Shown here: piece by piece, positions 1 through 7,856 of the stretch | Numbering within the stretch: the stretch's first letter is position 1 | Layout of the letters: each line of letters opens with the position of its first letter | Assembly (NCBI GenBank): GCA_946480965.1 | Contig: CAMLMI010000034.1 | Location: 1-21,222 of the forward strand | Origin: an uncultured Verrucomicrobiales bacterium | GTDB taxonomy: Bacteria; Verrucomicrobiota; Verrucomicrobiae; Limisphaerales; CANJSG01 | Length of the DNA stretch: 21,222 nucleotides | Direction: 5' to 3' | Notes under the pieces: model-generated | Told to the model about the DNA's origin: nothing | What the model saw: the letters and a program-made list of their open reading frames with translations, nothing else | The model's database searches: none | Position numbers and translations under genes: made by a program

Positions 1-2
1 CC

Positions 3-728
3 CCGCGCGGCGAGCGGGCCGCGCGGGGCTTCCTCCGGCAACTGGAGGTCGCGGCGGACGAGCTGTCGGACTTGCGGCAACGGCGCGAGGCGTTCGGTGA
101 AACGTTCTGGGACTGGCGTTTCCGACGGGTGCTGAAGAAGCACGCGGACTGGTTCCGGTCCGACACGCGGCTCTGGGGAAAGACGGGCTACGTGCTCCGG
201 GTCCGGGGCCATGCCGCCCGCGTGGCCGAATGGATGCGGGACTGGAGGGATCGTCCCGACGCCGAGCCGTGGATGTTGGTCAACCTGCACTCCGCCCTGC
301 AAATGCTGGGCCGGGGCGGCGAGACGCGGGAGGTCGTCCGCCATGTTCTCCGCCTGCCTCGGCGCGACGGGGCGTCGGTCCGTTTCGAGATCTTCGAGGC
401 GATCGATTCCGCCGTGGACGGGAACGAAGCCCCGGGCCGGGAGCTGGCGGCGACCCTCAAGAACGCGTCCTTGTCCGACTATGACGCCATTCTGCGCCGC
501 TTCCTCGAACTCGCGACCAGCGGCTCCCTGCTGGTGCCGGGCTCGAAAATGATCGACCCGGTCCACAAGCAGACGCTCCAGACCTTCCTGGTCAACCACC
601 CCCGGAGCAAAACCATGCTCCACGCCTACAAGGTGCTGACCCGTCGTCTGGCCGAACGCAGCGGCAAGCCGTGGTTCGGCCGGTGGTGCCAGTGGAAAGC
701 GTGGATCACCCCGTTGGTCCGGCAATGA
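3..728 (+). CDS. C-terminal part of a helical-repeat (TPR-like) protein, 5' end outside window
   Basis: The frame is open from the first complete codon of the window to the TGA at 726-728, so the true start lies upstream. A TTG at 72 is only an internal leucine candidate, because the reading continues in frame before it with plausible protein sequence. The visible part, about 241 residues, is rich in Arg, Trp and Leu and looks all-helical. Segments such as GYVLRVRGHAARVAEWMRDW followed by 'PDAEPWMLVNLHSAL..LGR..E' have the spacing of tetratricopeptide-type helix pairs, which usually mediate protein-protein contacts. No signal peptide or membrane segment is visible in this part. No catalytic motif is seen, and the N-terminal domain that would define its job is missing. 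Coding is well supported; the family assignment is tentative. Confidence 0.7.
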   Translation, partial: PRGERAARGFLRQLEVAADELSDLRQRREAFGETFWDWRFRRVLKKHADWFRSDTRLWGKTGYVLRVRGHAARVAEWMRDWRDRPDAEPWMLVNLHSALQMLGRGGETREVVRHVLRLPRRDGASVRFEIFEAIDSAVDGNEAPGRELAATLKNASLSDYDAILRRFLELATSGSLLVPGSKMIDPVHKQTLQTFLVNHPRSKTMLHAYKVLTRRLAERSGKPWFGRWCQWKAWITPLVRQ

Positions 729-762
729 GGCGCTCGCCGCCAACCGGAACAATCAGTCGGAG

Positions 763-782
763 CGCGGACGATCACGTCCGCG
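763..782. repeat. Perfect 8-bp inverted repeat between convergent genes
   Basis: CGCGGACG at 763-770 and CGTCCGCG at 775-782 form a perfect 8-bp stem with a four-base ATCA loop, 35 bases after the stop of the upstream gene. There is no T-tract on either strand, so a classical intrinsic terminator is not supported. Its arm recurs in the hairpin at 885-904. Confidence 0.55.
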
Positions 783-884
783 AGGCCGCGCACCAGGGGG
801 AAAGGAGATCCATCCCGGAGGGTCGTCGTCTTCACCTAACGGGGTTCGTCGCGGATCGGTCCTGTCTTGAATTCGAGCTGGACT

Positions 885-904
885 CGCGGACATGGCCGTC
901 CGCG
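885..904. repeat. 7-bp inverted repeat near the 3' end of the NHL gene
   Basis: CGCGGAC (885-891) and GTCCGCG (898-904) pair around a six-base loop, 27 bases beyond the 3' end of the minus-strand NHL gene. The arms are the same sequence as seven of the eight bases of the arms at 763-782. It may help end convergent transcription, but it has no T-tract. Confidence 0.5.
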
Positions 905-930
905 CTCCTGTCCACTGCATCGTTCCGGCC

Positions 931-2241
931 TCAATCCGTCGCCGACATCGGCAGGAAGCGGATGCGGCGGATGTAGCCGTAGTCGCTCTCGCAGACGATG
1001 ATGTTGCCGTCGTGGTCCATCGTGACGCCGCGGCCTTCGCTCATGCGTTCCTCGCCGGGGGCGTAGAACCACGTGCCATCGCCCGCGTGCGTGCGGCCCC
1101 CTGCCCCGTGGAGCAGCAGGTGGACGCGCCCGGCGGTGTCGAGATACCAGAGGCGGCTGGATTCGTGGGTCAGCAGCAGGTAGCCGCCGGTGGGCACGGG
1201 CCAGGCGCTGCGCAGGCCTTCGAGGCTGGTCTCGGTGGCCAGTTCGCCGTCGCCGCCGCCGGAGGTCTGGCCGTTCCCGGCGATGACGGTCTTGTCGCCG
1301 TTCAGCGAGACAAGGAACGCCTGGCCCGCTTCACGGTCGCAGACCAGGAGGTTGCCGGAGGGATCGGGCATCACGGTGCCGAGGTCGGAGAACTTCGTGG
1401 CCACGTTCCTCAGGCCGTCGCCCGGGGTCCAGCGGCGGACGCGGGTGTTGTCGCAGAAGTAGGCGAGCGATTCGTCGTCCGCCACCCAGAGGCCACGTCC
1501 GCCGGCCAGCGCGGAGCCGTCGTTGGTGACGAGGAAGGCGGTGGTCATCACGCCGTTGGTGTCGATGCGGCGGACGCGGCCGTTGTCCGTGTCGAGCACA
1601 TAGACGGTGCCGTCGGCGCGGACCCAGAGGCCGTTGGGGAAATTGAGCTGGAGACTGGTGGCGGGAGCGGGGCCGTCGCCGTTCAGGCCGCTTTCATGCG
1701 TGCCGGCATGGGTGTGGATGGTGCCGTCGGTGGCCACACGGAGAATGGAGTGGCTGTTCTTGTCCACGATGAAGACGTTCCCGGCCCGGTCGGCCATGGC
1801 GAAGTGCGGCCGGGAAAGCGCGGCGGCGGCGGCGGGACCGCCTTCGTAGGACGGGCTCCAGTAGCTGACGCCATCGACGCGACCAAGACCGTTGCCCGCG
1901 ATGGTTTCGAGCAGGCCGTAGGAGCGGATGAAGTTCGTGAAGCCTTCGCGCGTGGGCGGCACCGGGACGGCGGACACGCGGCGGAACTGGGTGGAGCCGC
2001 TGGCGGCGAAAAAGGTTCCTCCGGTCGCGCCGGTGTTGAAGGCGTTCTTGACCGGGGTCCAGGCCGTGTCCAAGGCATCCGTGGTTTCAAGAGTGGCGAT
2101 GCCGGGAGCCGGGGCGTTGCTCCAGGCGATGGCCCCGGAGCCGGTCGGCACGACGAGACGGAATTCCGCCGCCCGGGCCGGAGCCAGCGCACCGAGGAAA
2201 CACACGACGAGGAACAGGAGGGAACGGCTGGAGCGGGGCAT
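931..2241 (-). CDS. Secreted NHL-repeat beta-propeller protein
   Basis: A 436-residue protein beginning MPRSSRSLLFLVVCFLGALA, a clear Sec signal peptide ending near 'APARAAEF'. The ATG at 2241 was chosen because it places the signal peptide at the N-terminus; the frame is open further upstream, but that stretch is unlike protein. After the signal comes a module of about 80 residues ('LETTDALDTAWTPVKNAF' to 'FRRVSAVPVPP') of a type seen in secreted proteins of Verrucomicrobiota. The rest is repeated NHL-type blades, for example AMADRAGNVFIVDKNSHSIL, 'GLWVRADGTVYVLDTDNGRVRRID' (read as a motif), 'MPDPSGNLLVCDREAG' and 'VTMDHDGNIIVCESDYGYIRRI'. NHL propellers bind ligands or partners, and some are enzymes; no catalytic residues can be assigned here. 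It is probably exported to the periplasm or cell surface. No Shine-Dalgarno sequence is visible. Confidence 0.85.
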   Translation of the reverse strand: MPRSSRSLLFLVVCFLGALAPARAAEFRLVVPTGSGAIAWSNAPAPGIATLETTDALDTAWTPVKNAFNTGATGGTFFAASGSTQFRRVSAVPVPPTREGFTNFIRSYGLLETIAGNGLGRVDGVSYWSPSYEGGPAAAAALSRPHFAMADRAGNVFIVDKNSHSILRVATDGTIHTHAGTHESGLNGDGPAPATSLQLNFPNGLWVRADGTVYVLDTDNGRVRRIDTNGVMTTAFLVTNDGSALAGGRGLWVADDESLAYFCDNTRVRRWTPGDGLRNVATKFSDLGTVMPDPSGNLLVCDREAGQAFLVSLNGDKTVIAGNGQTSGGGDGELATETSLEGLRSAWPVPTGGYLLLTHESSRLWYLDTAGRVHLLLHGAGGRTHAGDGTWFYAPGEERMSEGRGVTMDHDGNIIVCESDYGYIRRIRFLPMSATD

Positions 2242-2424
2242 GATACGACTGGAGTTCTGGGCCGGGCCCGGGCCGCAACGGAACATTCCCATGATCCGGC
2301 CAAGGCGTGTCGCCATTTTGTAACAATGGTCCCACTGGCTGACAACGGCCGTATCCCTGAAAAATCGGGGCGGTTCCGCGCTGCCAAGGAGGGACGCACG
2401 CACGGAATTGACCGGCGCGGGAAA

Positions 2425-3201
2425 TCAAGGCGAGAGGGCCGCCAGGTCCTTGCGCAGCGCCGAAGCCGGGAACTTTTTCCCGGGGCAGGCGGTGCCCACG
2501 ACGTTGACCTCCCGGTGCAGGACCACGGCGTCGTCGTCCAGCCCGCACCGGGACTGCAACTGGGCGAGGAGCAGCTTGAGGCTGCGCATCTGGGCGGCGG
2601 TGGGAGGCGCCTGGTCGTAGTTTCCCACCAGGCAGATGCCGAGGCTGACCTTGTTCTGGGCCAAACTGCGGAGGTGGCCGCCATCGAGCTGGCGGGTCCA
2701 GCGGGAACCGACATGGATCTCGCCGTCCTTCATGCCGTGGCCGTTGCCGATGACGAAATGGTAGGCCAGTCCGTTCTCCATGCGCCGGACCCGGCGGTGG
2801 TAGTGGTCCATGCCCTTGACCGTCGCCTCGGCGGTGCCGGAGTGGTGCAGGACGATGTTCTGCCAGCGGCCCTTCTTCACCTTGGCCGAGGCCACGGAAT
2901 GCCGGACGGAGGAGGGCAGCACAGCACCTTGGGCCGGCGCGGCCGTGCGGCCGGGGATGTGGAGGATTTGGCCGATGCGCAGGCCGGCGCTGGGTTTCAG
3001 GTCGTTCGCGGTGGCGAGGCGGGAAACGCTGGTCCCGTATTTCTTGGCGACACTGGTCAGGGACTCGCCCTTGACGACCTTGTGTGCGCGGCTCGTCGAG
3101 TCCGCCGCCCCCGAGTATCCCACGACCACCAGCGCGACCGTGGCGACAACCAGCATCCGCCGAACCAGCGCGCGCACGCCTTGGCTTGCTCCCGACAACA
3201 T
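2425..3201 (-). CDS. LysM plus PGRP-type N-acetylmuramoyl-L-alanine amidase, exported
   Basis: A 258-residue exported peptidoglycan amidase that would cut the bond between N-acetylmuramic acid and L-alanine in the stem peptide. A hydrophobic N-terminus (MLVVATVALVVVGYSGA, residues 16-32) acts as a signal peptide or anchor. One LysM domain follows at about residues 39-83 ('HKVVKGESLTSVAKKYGTSV ... LRIGQILHIPG'). An Amidase_2/PGRP domain occupies about 110-258. Zinc ligands are visible as H119 or H120 in LHHSGT, H229 in 'VLHREVN' and C239 in 'GTACPGKKFP'. YHFVIGNGHG (147-156) is the usual core. The ATG at 3201 is used; the internal Met16 is an alternative start that keeps the signal segment. 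The gene lies downstream of infC on the same strand, separated from it by a terminator, so it probably has its own promoter. The family assignment is firm; the physiological role (growth, recycling or attack) is not known. Confidence 0.9.
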   Translation of the reverse strand: MLSGASQGVRALVRRMLVVATVALVVVGYSGAADSTSRAHKVVKGESLTSVAKKYGTSVSRLATANDLKPSAGLRIGQILHIPGRTAAPAQGAVLPSSVRHSVASAKVKKGRWQNIVLHHSGTAEATVKGMDHYHRRVRRMENGLAYHFVIGNGHGMKDGEIHVGSRWTRQLDGGHLRSLAQNKVSLGICLVGNYDQAPPTAAQMRSLKLLLAQLQSRCGLDDDAVVLHREVNVVGTACPGKKFPASALRKDLAALSP

Positions 3202-3266
3202 GAGGGTATCTGTAGCAGAGAACCGGACCGACGGCCCAGCGTCTTTTTCGGCCCGCGACCGCTGGA

Positions 3267-3297
3267 AACGAAAAGCCGCCGGAGGTCATCCGGCGGC
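3267..3297 (-). terminator. Intrinsic terminator of infC
   Basis: GCCGCCGG (3275-3282) and CCGGCGGC (3290-3297) form a perfect 8-bp GC-rich stem with a 7-base loop. Read on the minus strand it is followed at once by TTTTCGTTT (3274 downward). It begins 24 bases after the infC stop codon and precedes the amidase start, so it separates the two genes. Confidence 0.85.
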
Positions 3298-3320
3298 CTG
3301 TCGGGATAGTGCGGAACGGG

Positions 3321-4004
3321 TTAGGGTTTGGCGTCCCCGGCGTGGCCGTCGTCCCCTTCATGGGCGGCCTCGTCGTCCGCGTCGTCGTCATGCGGCTCGT
3401 TGGCCTTCATGGGTTCGAGCGGCGGCGCGTCGTCAGCGCGGGGATTCTTGGCCCGCTTGTTCTTGGGCAGCGGGCTCATGATCAGGTTGATCGTGCGCCC
3501 GGAGAGACGGGGTTCGGCGTCGGCATGGCCCCACTGGGCGGTGTCGGCGATGAACTTCTCGACGACCTGGAAGCCGAACTCCTTGTGGGCCATTTCGCGG
3601 CCCTTGAAGCGGAGGACGATCTTCACCTTCATGTCCGAGCAGAAGAACTCGATGGCGTGCTGGACCTTGATGGAGAGGTCGTGGGGGTCGATGCGCGGCG
3701 AGAGCTGGATCTCTTTGACCTGGTTGGCGTGCTGCGTCTTCTTCGCCTCCTTCTCCTTCTTGTTCTGCTCGTAGCGGTATTTGCCGAAATCGACGATGCG
3801 GCAGACGGGGGGATTGGCGGCGGCGGCGATCTCGACGAGGTCCACCCCGTATTGTCGGGCGGCATTGAGCGCGTCGGCCAGAGCCATCACCCCGAGCTGC
3901 TTGCCGTTGGGATCGATGACCCGGACTTCGCGGGACCGAATCTTGCCGTTGACGCGGGGACCCTGGACAAAACCGCGACCACGAGGAGGAAGAGGGCGGC
4001 TCAA
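3321..4004 (-). CDS. infC: Translation initiation factor IF-3, TTG start, acidic C-terminal tail
   Basis: A 227-residue IF-3, which binds the 30S subunit, prevents early 50S joining and checks the start codon-initiator tRNA match. The N-terminal domain runs from about residue 18 ('VNGKIRSREVRVIDPNGKQL'), with the hallmark NPPVCRIVDFGKYRYEQNKK before the helical linker. The C-terminal domain has 'VKEIQLSPRIDPHD' and KIVLRFKGREMAHKEFG. The usual core ends near 'INLIMSPLPKNKRAK', and about 45 further residues form an Asp/Glu/Ala-rich tail. The start is a TTG at 4002-4004: an in-frame TAA lies seven codons upstream, and no ATG precedes the conserved core. GAGG (4010-4013 on the other strand) sits five bases before the TTG, one of the few good Shine-Dalgarno sequences in the window. 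rpmI and rplT, usual downstream partners, are absent; a terminator follows directly. Confidence 0.96.
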   Translation of the reverse strand: MSRPLPPRGRGFVQGPRVNGKIRSREVRVIDPNGKQLGVMALADALNAARQYGVDLVEIAAAANPPVCRIVDFGKYRYEQNKKEKEAKKTQHANQVKEIQLSPRIDPHDLSIKVQHAIEFFCSDMKVKIVLRFKGREMAHKEFGFQVVEKFIADTAQWGHADAEPRLSGRTINLIMSPLPKNKRAKNPRADDAPPLEPMKANEPHDDDADDEAAHEGDDGHAGDAKP

Positions 4005-4302
4005 GACACCCTCACCGGTTGGAGATTAAACATGTAGCCGTAAATCACTGGAAACCAAAAGCGGTCAATGGATCGGTGCTATAGCCAGCTCCCCAAGGGC
4101 CAGCAAGCCCAAATCTCGCGGATCGTTCAGGTTTTCCCGCGCGTTCTTCCGTCGTCCGTTCCCGGGAAGGGCGGCGAAGACGCGCGGATCGCGAACGGGT
4201 GACGCAACGGTTAAAGAACGGCGACGGGGCTTCTGCCGGCTTGTGGCCGGTGCCCGAAGCTGCGCCTGTAGCGGTGCCAGCCAGTTTCCCGCGATCCACC
4301 GC

Positions 4303-5406
4303 ATGGCCAGAATCTTCATCAGCATGGCGGGCGAAGGCCGGGGCCACGCCGCCCGCATCCGGACCCTCGTCGAAGCGCTCCGTGACGAGCACGAGATGAC
4401 GCTCTATTGCCCGGGCGACGCCTTCGCCTTTCTCCAGCCGCTCTATGCGGGCAGCGAGGTGCGGGTGAAGCGCATCGCCGGGCTGCGCTTCCACTACACG
4501 GCGCGGCGGCGGGTCGATTACCAAACCACCGGCTTCCATGCCCTGGGCTATCTCCGGCGGCTCCCGTCGCTGCGGGCCATGCTGGAGCGGGACATCGCGG
4601 AAGCGCGCCCGGATCTGGTCATCGCCGACTTCGAGCCCGCGCTGCCCCGGGCGGCGCGCCGGATGGGCGTTCCGTTCCTGAGCTTCGACCACCAGCATTT
4701 CCTGCTGGCCTACGATCTTTCCTCGCTGCCGCTCTACCTGCGGCTGCATGCGGCCTTCATGGCCTGGATCGTCCGGGGCTACTTCTCCGGCCAGCGGGAG
4801 TCGATCGTCTCCTCGTTCTACTTTCCGCCGCTCAAGCCCGGCATGCGCGGCGTCACCCAGGTCGGCACGCTGTTGCGGCGGGAGATCCTGGAGGCGAAAC
4901 CGGAGAACCACGGGCATCTCCTCGCCTACTGTCGGCGCTTCGCCGGTCCGGCGGCGATGCAGGCCCTCCGCGAATGCGGCCGACCGGTCCAGGTCTTCGG
5001 CCTCGGTTCCCGGCCCCCGGAAGCCAATCTCAGCTTCCACGAGATCCACGAGGCGCGGTTCGTCGCGAGCCTCGCCACCTGCGCCGGGCTGGTCGCCACG
5101 GCCGGAAACCAGCTCCTGGGCGAGGCGCTCCATCTGGGCAAGCCGGTCTTCGCGCTACCGGAAGCACGGAACTTCGAGCAATACATCAACGCCCACTTCC
5201 TCCGCGCCAGCGGTTCGGGCGACTGGAAGGTGTTCGAGCAGGTCACGCCCGGGGATCTCCGAAGATTCGTCGAACGCCTGTCCGGCTTCCGCCCCTATCC
5301 CGACCGCCACCGGCTGAACGGCTTGCCCGAAGCGCTGGCCGTCGTCCGCCGTCATTTGCCCGCGCCCCGGCCGTCGGCAGCCCGGCCCCGGACCGTGGCG
5401 TGCTGA
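4303..5406 (+). CDS. GT-B type glycosyltransferase (MJ1255-like)
   Basis: A 367-residue protein from the ATG at 4303, starting MARIFISMAGEGRGHAARIR. The Gly-rich 'GEGRGHAAR' after the first beta strand is the donor-side loop of GT-B glycosyltransferases related to the MJ1255/VC2487 group. Further family-like segments are 'PDLVIADFEP', 'GVPFLSFDHQHFLL' and the C-terminal 'AGLVATAGNQLLGEALHLGKPVFALPE' region (key residues TAGN, GEAL, GKP), the usual site that binds the nucleotide sugar. The later 'NFEQYINAHFL' also fits. No signal peptide is seen, so it is probably cytosolic or membrane-associated. Sugar donor and acceptor cannot be told from sequence. A longer frame reaches back to 4243, but its extra 20 residues precede the conserved first strand and are rejected. 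No Shine-Dalgarno sequence is seen. It converges on the WYL gene with 31 bases between the two. Confidence 0.82.
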   Translation: MARIFISMAGEGRGHAARIRTLVEALRDEHEMTLYCPGDAFAFLQPLYAGSEVRVKRIAGLRFHYTARRRVDYQTTGFHALGYLRRLPSLRAMLERDIAEARPDLVIADFEPALPRAARRMGVPFLSFDHQHFLLAYDLSSLPLYLRLHAAFMAWIVRGYFSGQRESIVSSFYFPPLKPGMRGVTQVGTLLRREILEAKPENHGHLLAYCRRFAGPAAMQALRECGRPVQVFGLGSRPPEANLSFHEIHEARFVASLATCAGLVATAGNQLLGEALHLGKPVFALPEARNFEQYINAHFLRASGSGDWKVFEQVTPGDLRRFVERLSGFRPYPDRHRLNGLPEALAVVRRHLPAPRPSAARPRTVAC

Positions 5407-5437
5407 AGGCGCTCGCGATCCTCCGCGACGCCGCGTC

Positions 5438-6430
5438 CTACAGGGCGGACACTCCCGTGGACTCAAGCGGCGAGGCCGCCTCCTCGCCCGCGCCGTGGTG
5501 CCGAGCGATCACCAGCGCCTTTTCCGCCATCGTTGCCCGCAGAGCATCGGGCGAGATCACCTCCAGTTCCGTGCCGAAGGACAGGAGCCAGTTCGCCAAC
5601 CAGTCGCAGGGATCACACAGCACGGTGAAGACGGTGCGGTCGCCGTGTTTGCGTTCGTTCAAGATCGCGCCCATCCACGAATTCCGGAAACGGTCGGTCA
5701 CGGCGGGCCCGGTGCGGAAGACCATTTCTTGGCGGGGCCTTTCCTCGTGCCACGCGCGGATGTGTTCCTGGAGCGAGAAGTCGGGATGGCCCTGGAAAAC
5801 CTCGTCGCGCAGCGAAAGCTTTTGGATGCGGTCGGTGCGGAAGTCCCGGAAATCGCCGCGCAACCGGCAATAGCCGATGAGGTGCCAGCGGTCCGAGTAG
5901 TAGATCAGGCCGAGGGGCTCGACCTCCCGGCGCACGGCGGGTCCGGCCCCCTTGGTCTGGTAGTGCAGCTCCAGCACGCGCCGCTGGGCCAGCGCGGTCT
6001 GGATGCGCGTGAGCACCGCCTGGTCCGCTTCGGGCGCGGGCCGGGTCACGAGCAGCGCGGTGGTGCGCTTGAGCCGGTCGAGATGGTCCTGCTGCGCCCG
6101 CGGCAACACCGAACGGATCTTCAACAGCGCCGACCTCATCTGCCCCCGGAGCGACGGATCGGTCAGGTGATCGACGAACTCGCCCCCCATGAAGAGAGCC
6201 GCCGCCTCGTCCGGCGTGAACATGACCGGCGGCATGGAATAGCCGTTGAGCAGGCTGTAGCCGACCCCCGCTTCGGCCACGATGGGCACACCGCCCTCGC
6301 TGAGCGCGGCGATGTCGCGATAGACCGTGCGCGGGCTGATCTCGAAGTGCGCCGCGATGTCTTCCGCCGTGATGAGCCGCCGCCCCTGCAACAGGAGGAT
6401 CGTGGCCATCAAGCGGTCGATGCGGTTCAT
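5438..6430 (-). CDS. HTH/WYL-domain transcriptional regulator (YafY-like)
   Basis: A 330-residue regulator. Residues about 3-60 form a winged helix-turn-helix: MNRIDRLMATILLLQGRRLI, then 'TAEDIAAHFEISPRTVYRDIAAL', whose recognition helix lies in SPRTVYRDIAAL. A WYL domain follows at about 140-225 ('EPLGLIYYSDRWHLIGYCRL' then RGDFRDFRTDRIQKLSL). The eponymous W-Y-L is W-H-L here, a tolerated variation. The WCX-like C-terminus ends in a short disordered tail. WYL regulators sense small ligands or nucleic acids and often control nearby genes, DNA-damage or defence functions. Nothing in the neighbourhood shows a specific target, and the closest candidate is pgk, divergent with 162 bases between. 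The ATG at 6430 is supported by the HTH starting immediately. No Shine-Dalgarno sequence is visible. Confidence 0.92.
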   Translation of the reverse strand: MNRIDRLMATILLLQGRRLITAEDIAAHFEISPRTVYRDIAALSEGGVPIVAEAGVGYSLLNGYSMPPVMFTPDEAAALFMGGEFVDHLTDPSLRGQMRSALLKIRSVLPRAQQDHLDRLKRTTALLVTRPAPEADQAVLTRIQTALAQRRVLELHYQTKGAGPAVRREVEPLGLIYYSDRWHLIGYCRLRGDFRDFRTDRIQKLSLRDEVFQGHPDFSLQEHIRAWHEERPRQEMVFRTGPAVTDRFRNSWMGAILNERKHGDRTVFTVLCDPCDWLANWLLSFGTELEVISPDALRATMAEKALVIARHHGAGEEAASPLESTGVSAL

Positions 6431-6541
6431 GCGCCGCCGACTCTACGGCCGCCCGGCGGCGGGGAAAGTCCGGAGGAGGAATCCGGGAACGGAAAGGGAC
6501 GGCCCGTGCGCCGATGCCCTTCGGCCTACAGGAAAACGGCT

Positions 6542-6569
6542 TTGACTGCCCCCGGTGCGCCGGTAATGT
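6542..6569 (+). promoter_or_regulatory. Candidate sigma-70-type promoter of pgk
   Basis: TTGACT (6542-6547) and TAATGT (6564-6569) are separated by 16 bases and lie 24 bases before the pgk ATG. The match to TTGACA/TATAAT is good for a GC-rich genome. It would drive the pgk-tpiA-secG block. Confidence 0.45.
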
Positions 6570-6592
6570 CCGCAGCCTGTTTTGACACCGCT

Positions 6593-7846
6593 ATGGCCAA
6601 ATTGACCGTAAAAGACATCGAGTTCCGGGGGATGCGCACCTTCATCCGCGTGGATTACAACGTGCCGATGGAGGAAAAGGACGGCCAGATGGTCATCAAC
6701 GACCAGACCCGCATCCAGGAAACGCTCCCCACGTTGCGTCTCCTGATCGAAAAGGGCGCCAAGATCATCCTCGCCGCCCACCTCGGCCGTCCCAAGGGCC
6801 AGCGCGAGCCGTCGATGTCCCTCAAACCGGTCGCCGCCAAACTTTCCGAACTCCTCGGCAAACCCGTCGCCTTCGTCGATGACTGCATCGGCGAAAAGGT
6901 CGAGGCCGCCGTCGCCAAGTTGAACCCCGGCGAGCTGCTGCTGCTGGAGAACGTCCGCTACTACAACGAGGAAGAGGCCAACGATCCCGCCTTCGCCGAG
7001 AAGCTGGCCAAGATCGCCGACGTGTATGTGAACGACGCTTTCGGCGCCGCGCACCGCGCCCATGCCTCCACCGAAGGCGTGGCCCGGATCGTCGCCAAAC
7101 GCGGCGGCAAGGCCGTGGCCGGTCTGTTGATGGAGCGCGAGCTGAAGTTCCTCGGCGACGAGCTGGAAAACCCGGCCCGTCCGTTCGTCGTCATCCTCGG
7201 CGGCGCGAAGGTGTCCGATAAGATCAAGGTCATCGACGCGTTGCTGGAGAAGGCCGACACCGTCCTGATCGGCGGCGCGATGGCCTACACCTTCAAGCTG
7301 GCCAACGGCGGCAAGACCGGAAAGAGCCTCATCGAGAAGGACCACACCGGCACCGCGAAAGCGGCCGAAGAAAAGGCCAAGGCCAAGGGAGTGAAGTTCC
7401 TCCTGCCCACCGACACGCTCGTCGCCACGCCCGTGGACACCGGCAAGCTGAACAAGAAGGGCAAGCCCGTCTTTGAATTCCAAAATCCCAAGGTCGTCAG
7501 CGGCGACATCCCGGACGCCGACGAGGGCTTCGACATCGGTCCCGTGACGGCCCAGGCCTATGCCGAGGTCATCCGGTCGGCCAAGACCGTGCTGTGGAAC
7601 GGCCCCATGGGCATGTTCGAGGACAAACGTTTCGCCGAGGGCACCAACGCCGTGGCCATGGCCGTGGTGGAAGCCACCCAGAAGAACGGCGCCAAGACCA
7701 TCATCGGCGGCGGCGACAGCGTGAAGGCCATCAACAAGGCGGGCTTGGGCGACCAGGTCACCTTCATGAGCACCGGCGGCGGCGCCAGCCTCGAATTCCT
7801 CGAAGGCACCCCGCTCCCCGGCGTCGTGGCCCTGAGCGAGAAGTGA
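6593..7846 (+). CDS. pgk: Phosphoglycerate kinase
   Basis: A 417-residue cytosolic glycolytic enzyme that transfers phosphate between 1,3-bisphosphoglycerate and ADP to give 3-phosphoglycerate and ATP. Family motifs occur in order: RVDYNVPM (19-26), AAHLGRPKG (61-69), 'LLLENVRYYNEEEAN', VYVNDAFGAAHRAHAST (144-160), LGGAKVSDK (202-210), LIGGAMAYTF, VLWNGPMGMFE (333-343), GGGDSV (372-377) and STGGGASLEFLEG. The protein is slightly longer than the usual 390-400 residues; the extra length seems to lie near residues 276-312, before 'DIGPVTA'. The ATG at 6593 is right because MAKLTVKDIEFRG leads straight into the first strand. A much longer in-frame extension upstream runs antisense to the WYL gene and is not real. 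It is first in a cluster with tpiA and secG and has a plausible promoter upstream. Confidence 0.98.
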   Translation: MAKLTVKDIEFRGMRTFIRVDYNVPMEEKDGQMVINDQTRIQETLPTLRLLIEKGAKIILAAHLGRPKGQREPSMSLKPVAAKLSELLGKPVAFVDDCIGEKVEAAVAKLNPGELLLLENVRYYNEEEANDPAFAEKLAKIADVYVNDAFGAAHRAHASTEGVARIVAKRGGKAVAGLLMERELKFLGDELENPARPFVVILGGAKVSDKIKVIDALLEKADTVLIGGAMAYTFKLANGGKTGKSLIEKDHTGTAKAAEEKAKAKGVKFLLPTDTLVATPVDTGKLNKKGKPVFEFQNPKVVSGDIPDADEGFDIGPVTAQAYAEVIRSAKTVLWNGPMGMFEDKRFAEGTNAVAMAVVEATQKNGAKTIIGGGDSVKAINKAGLGDQVTFMSTGGGASLEFLEGTPLPGVVALSEK

Positions 7847-7856
7847 GTCCGGAGCC

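Noticed and set aside
892..3309. 805-residue plus-strand open frame
   Set aside because: It runs antisense to the NHL and amidase genes, has low-complexity Gly/Ala/Val/His composition and no domain; it is a GC-rich shadow frame.
4039..4068. Possible infC promoter (TTGACC on the minus strand)
   Set aside because: The -35-like hexamer has no good -10 hexamer at 16-18 bases, so it is not listed as a feature.
5495..6592. Long in-frame N-terminal extension of pgk
   Set aside because: It lies antisense to the WYL regulator, and PGK begins naturally at the ATG at 6593.
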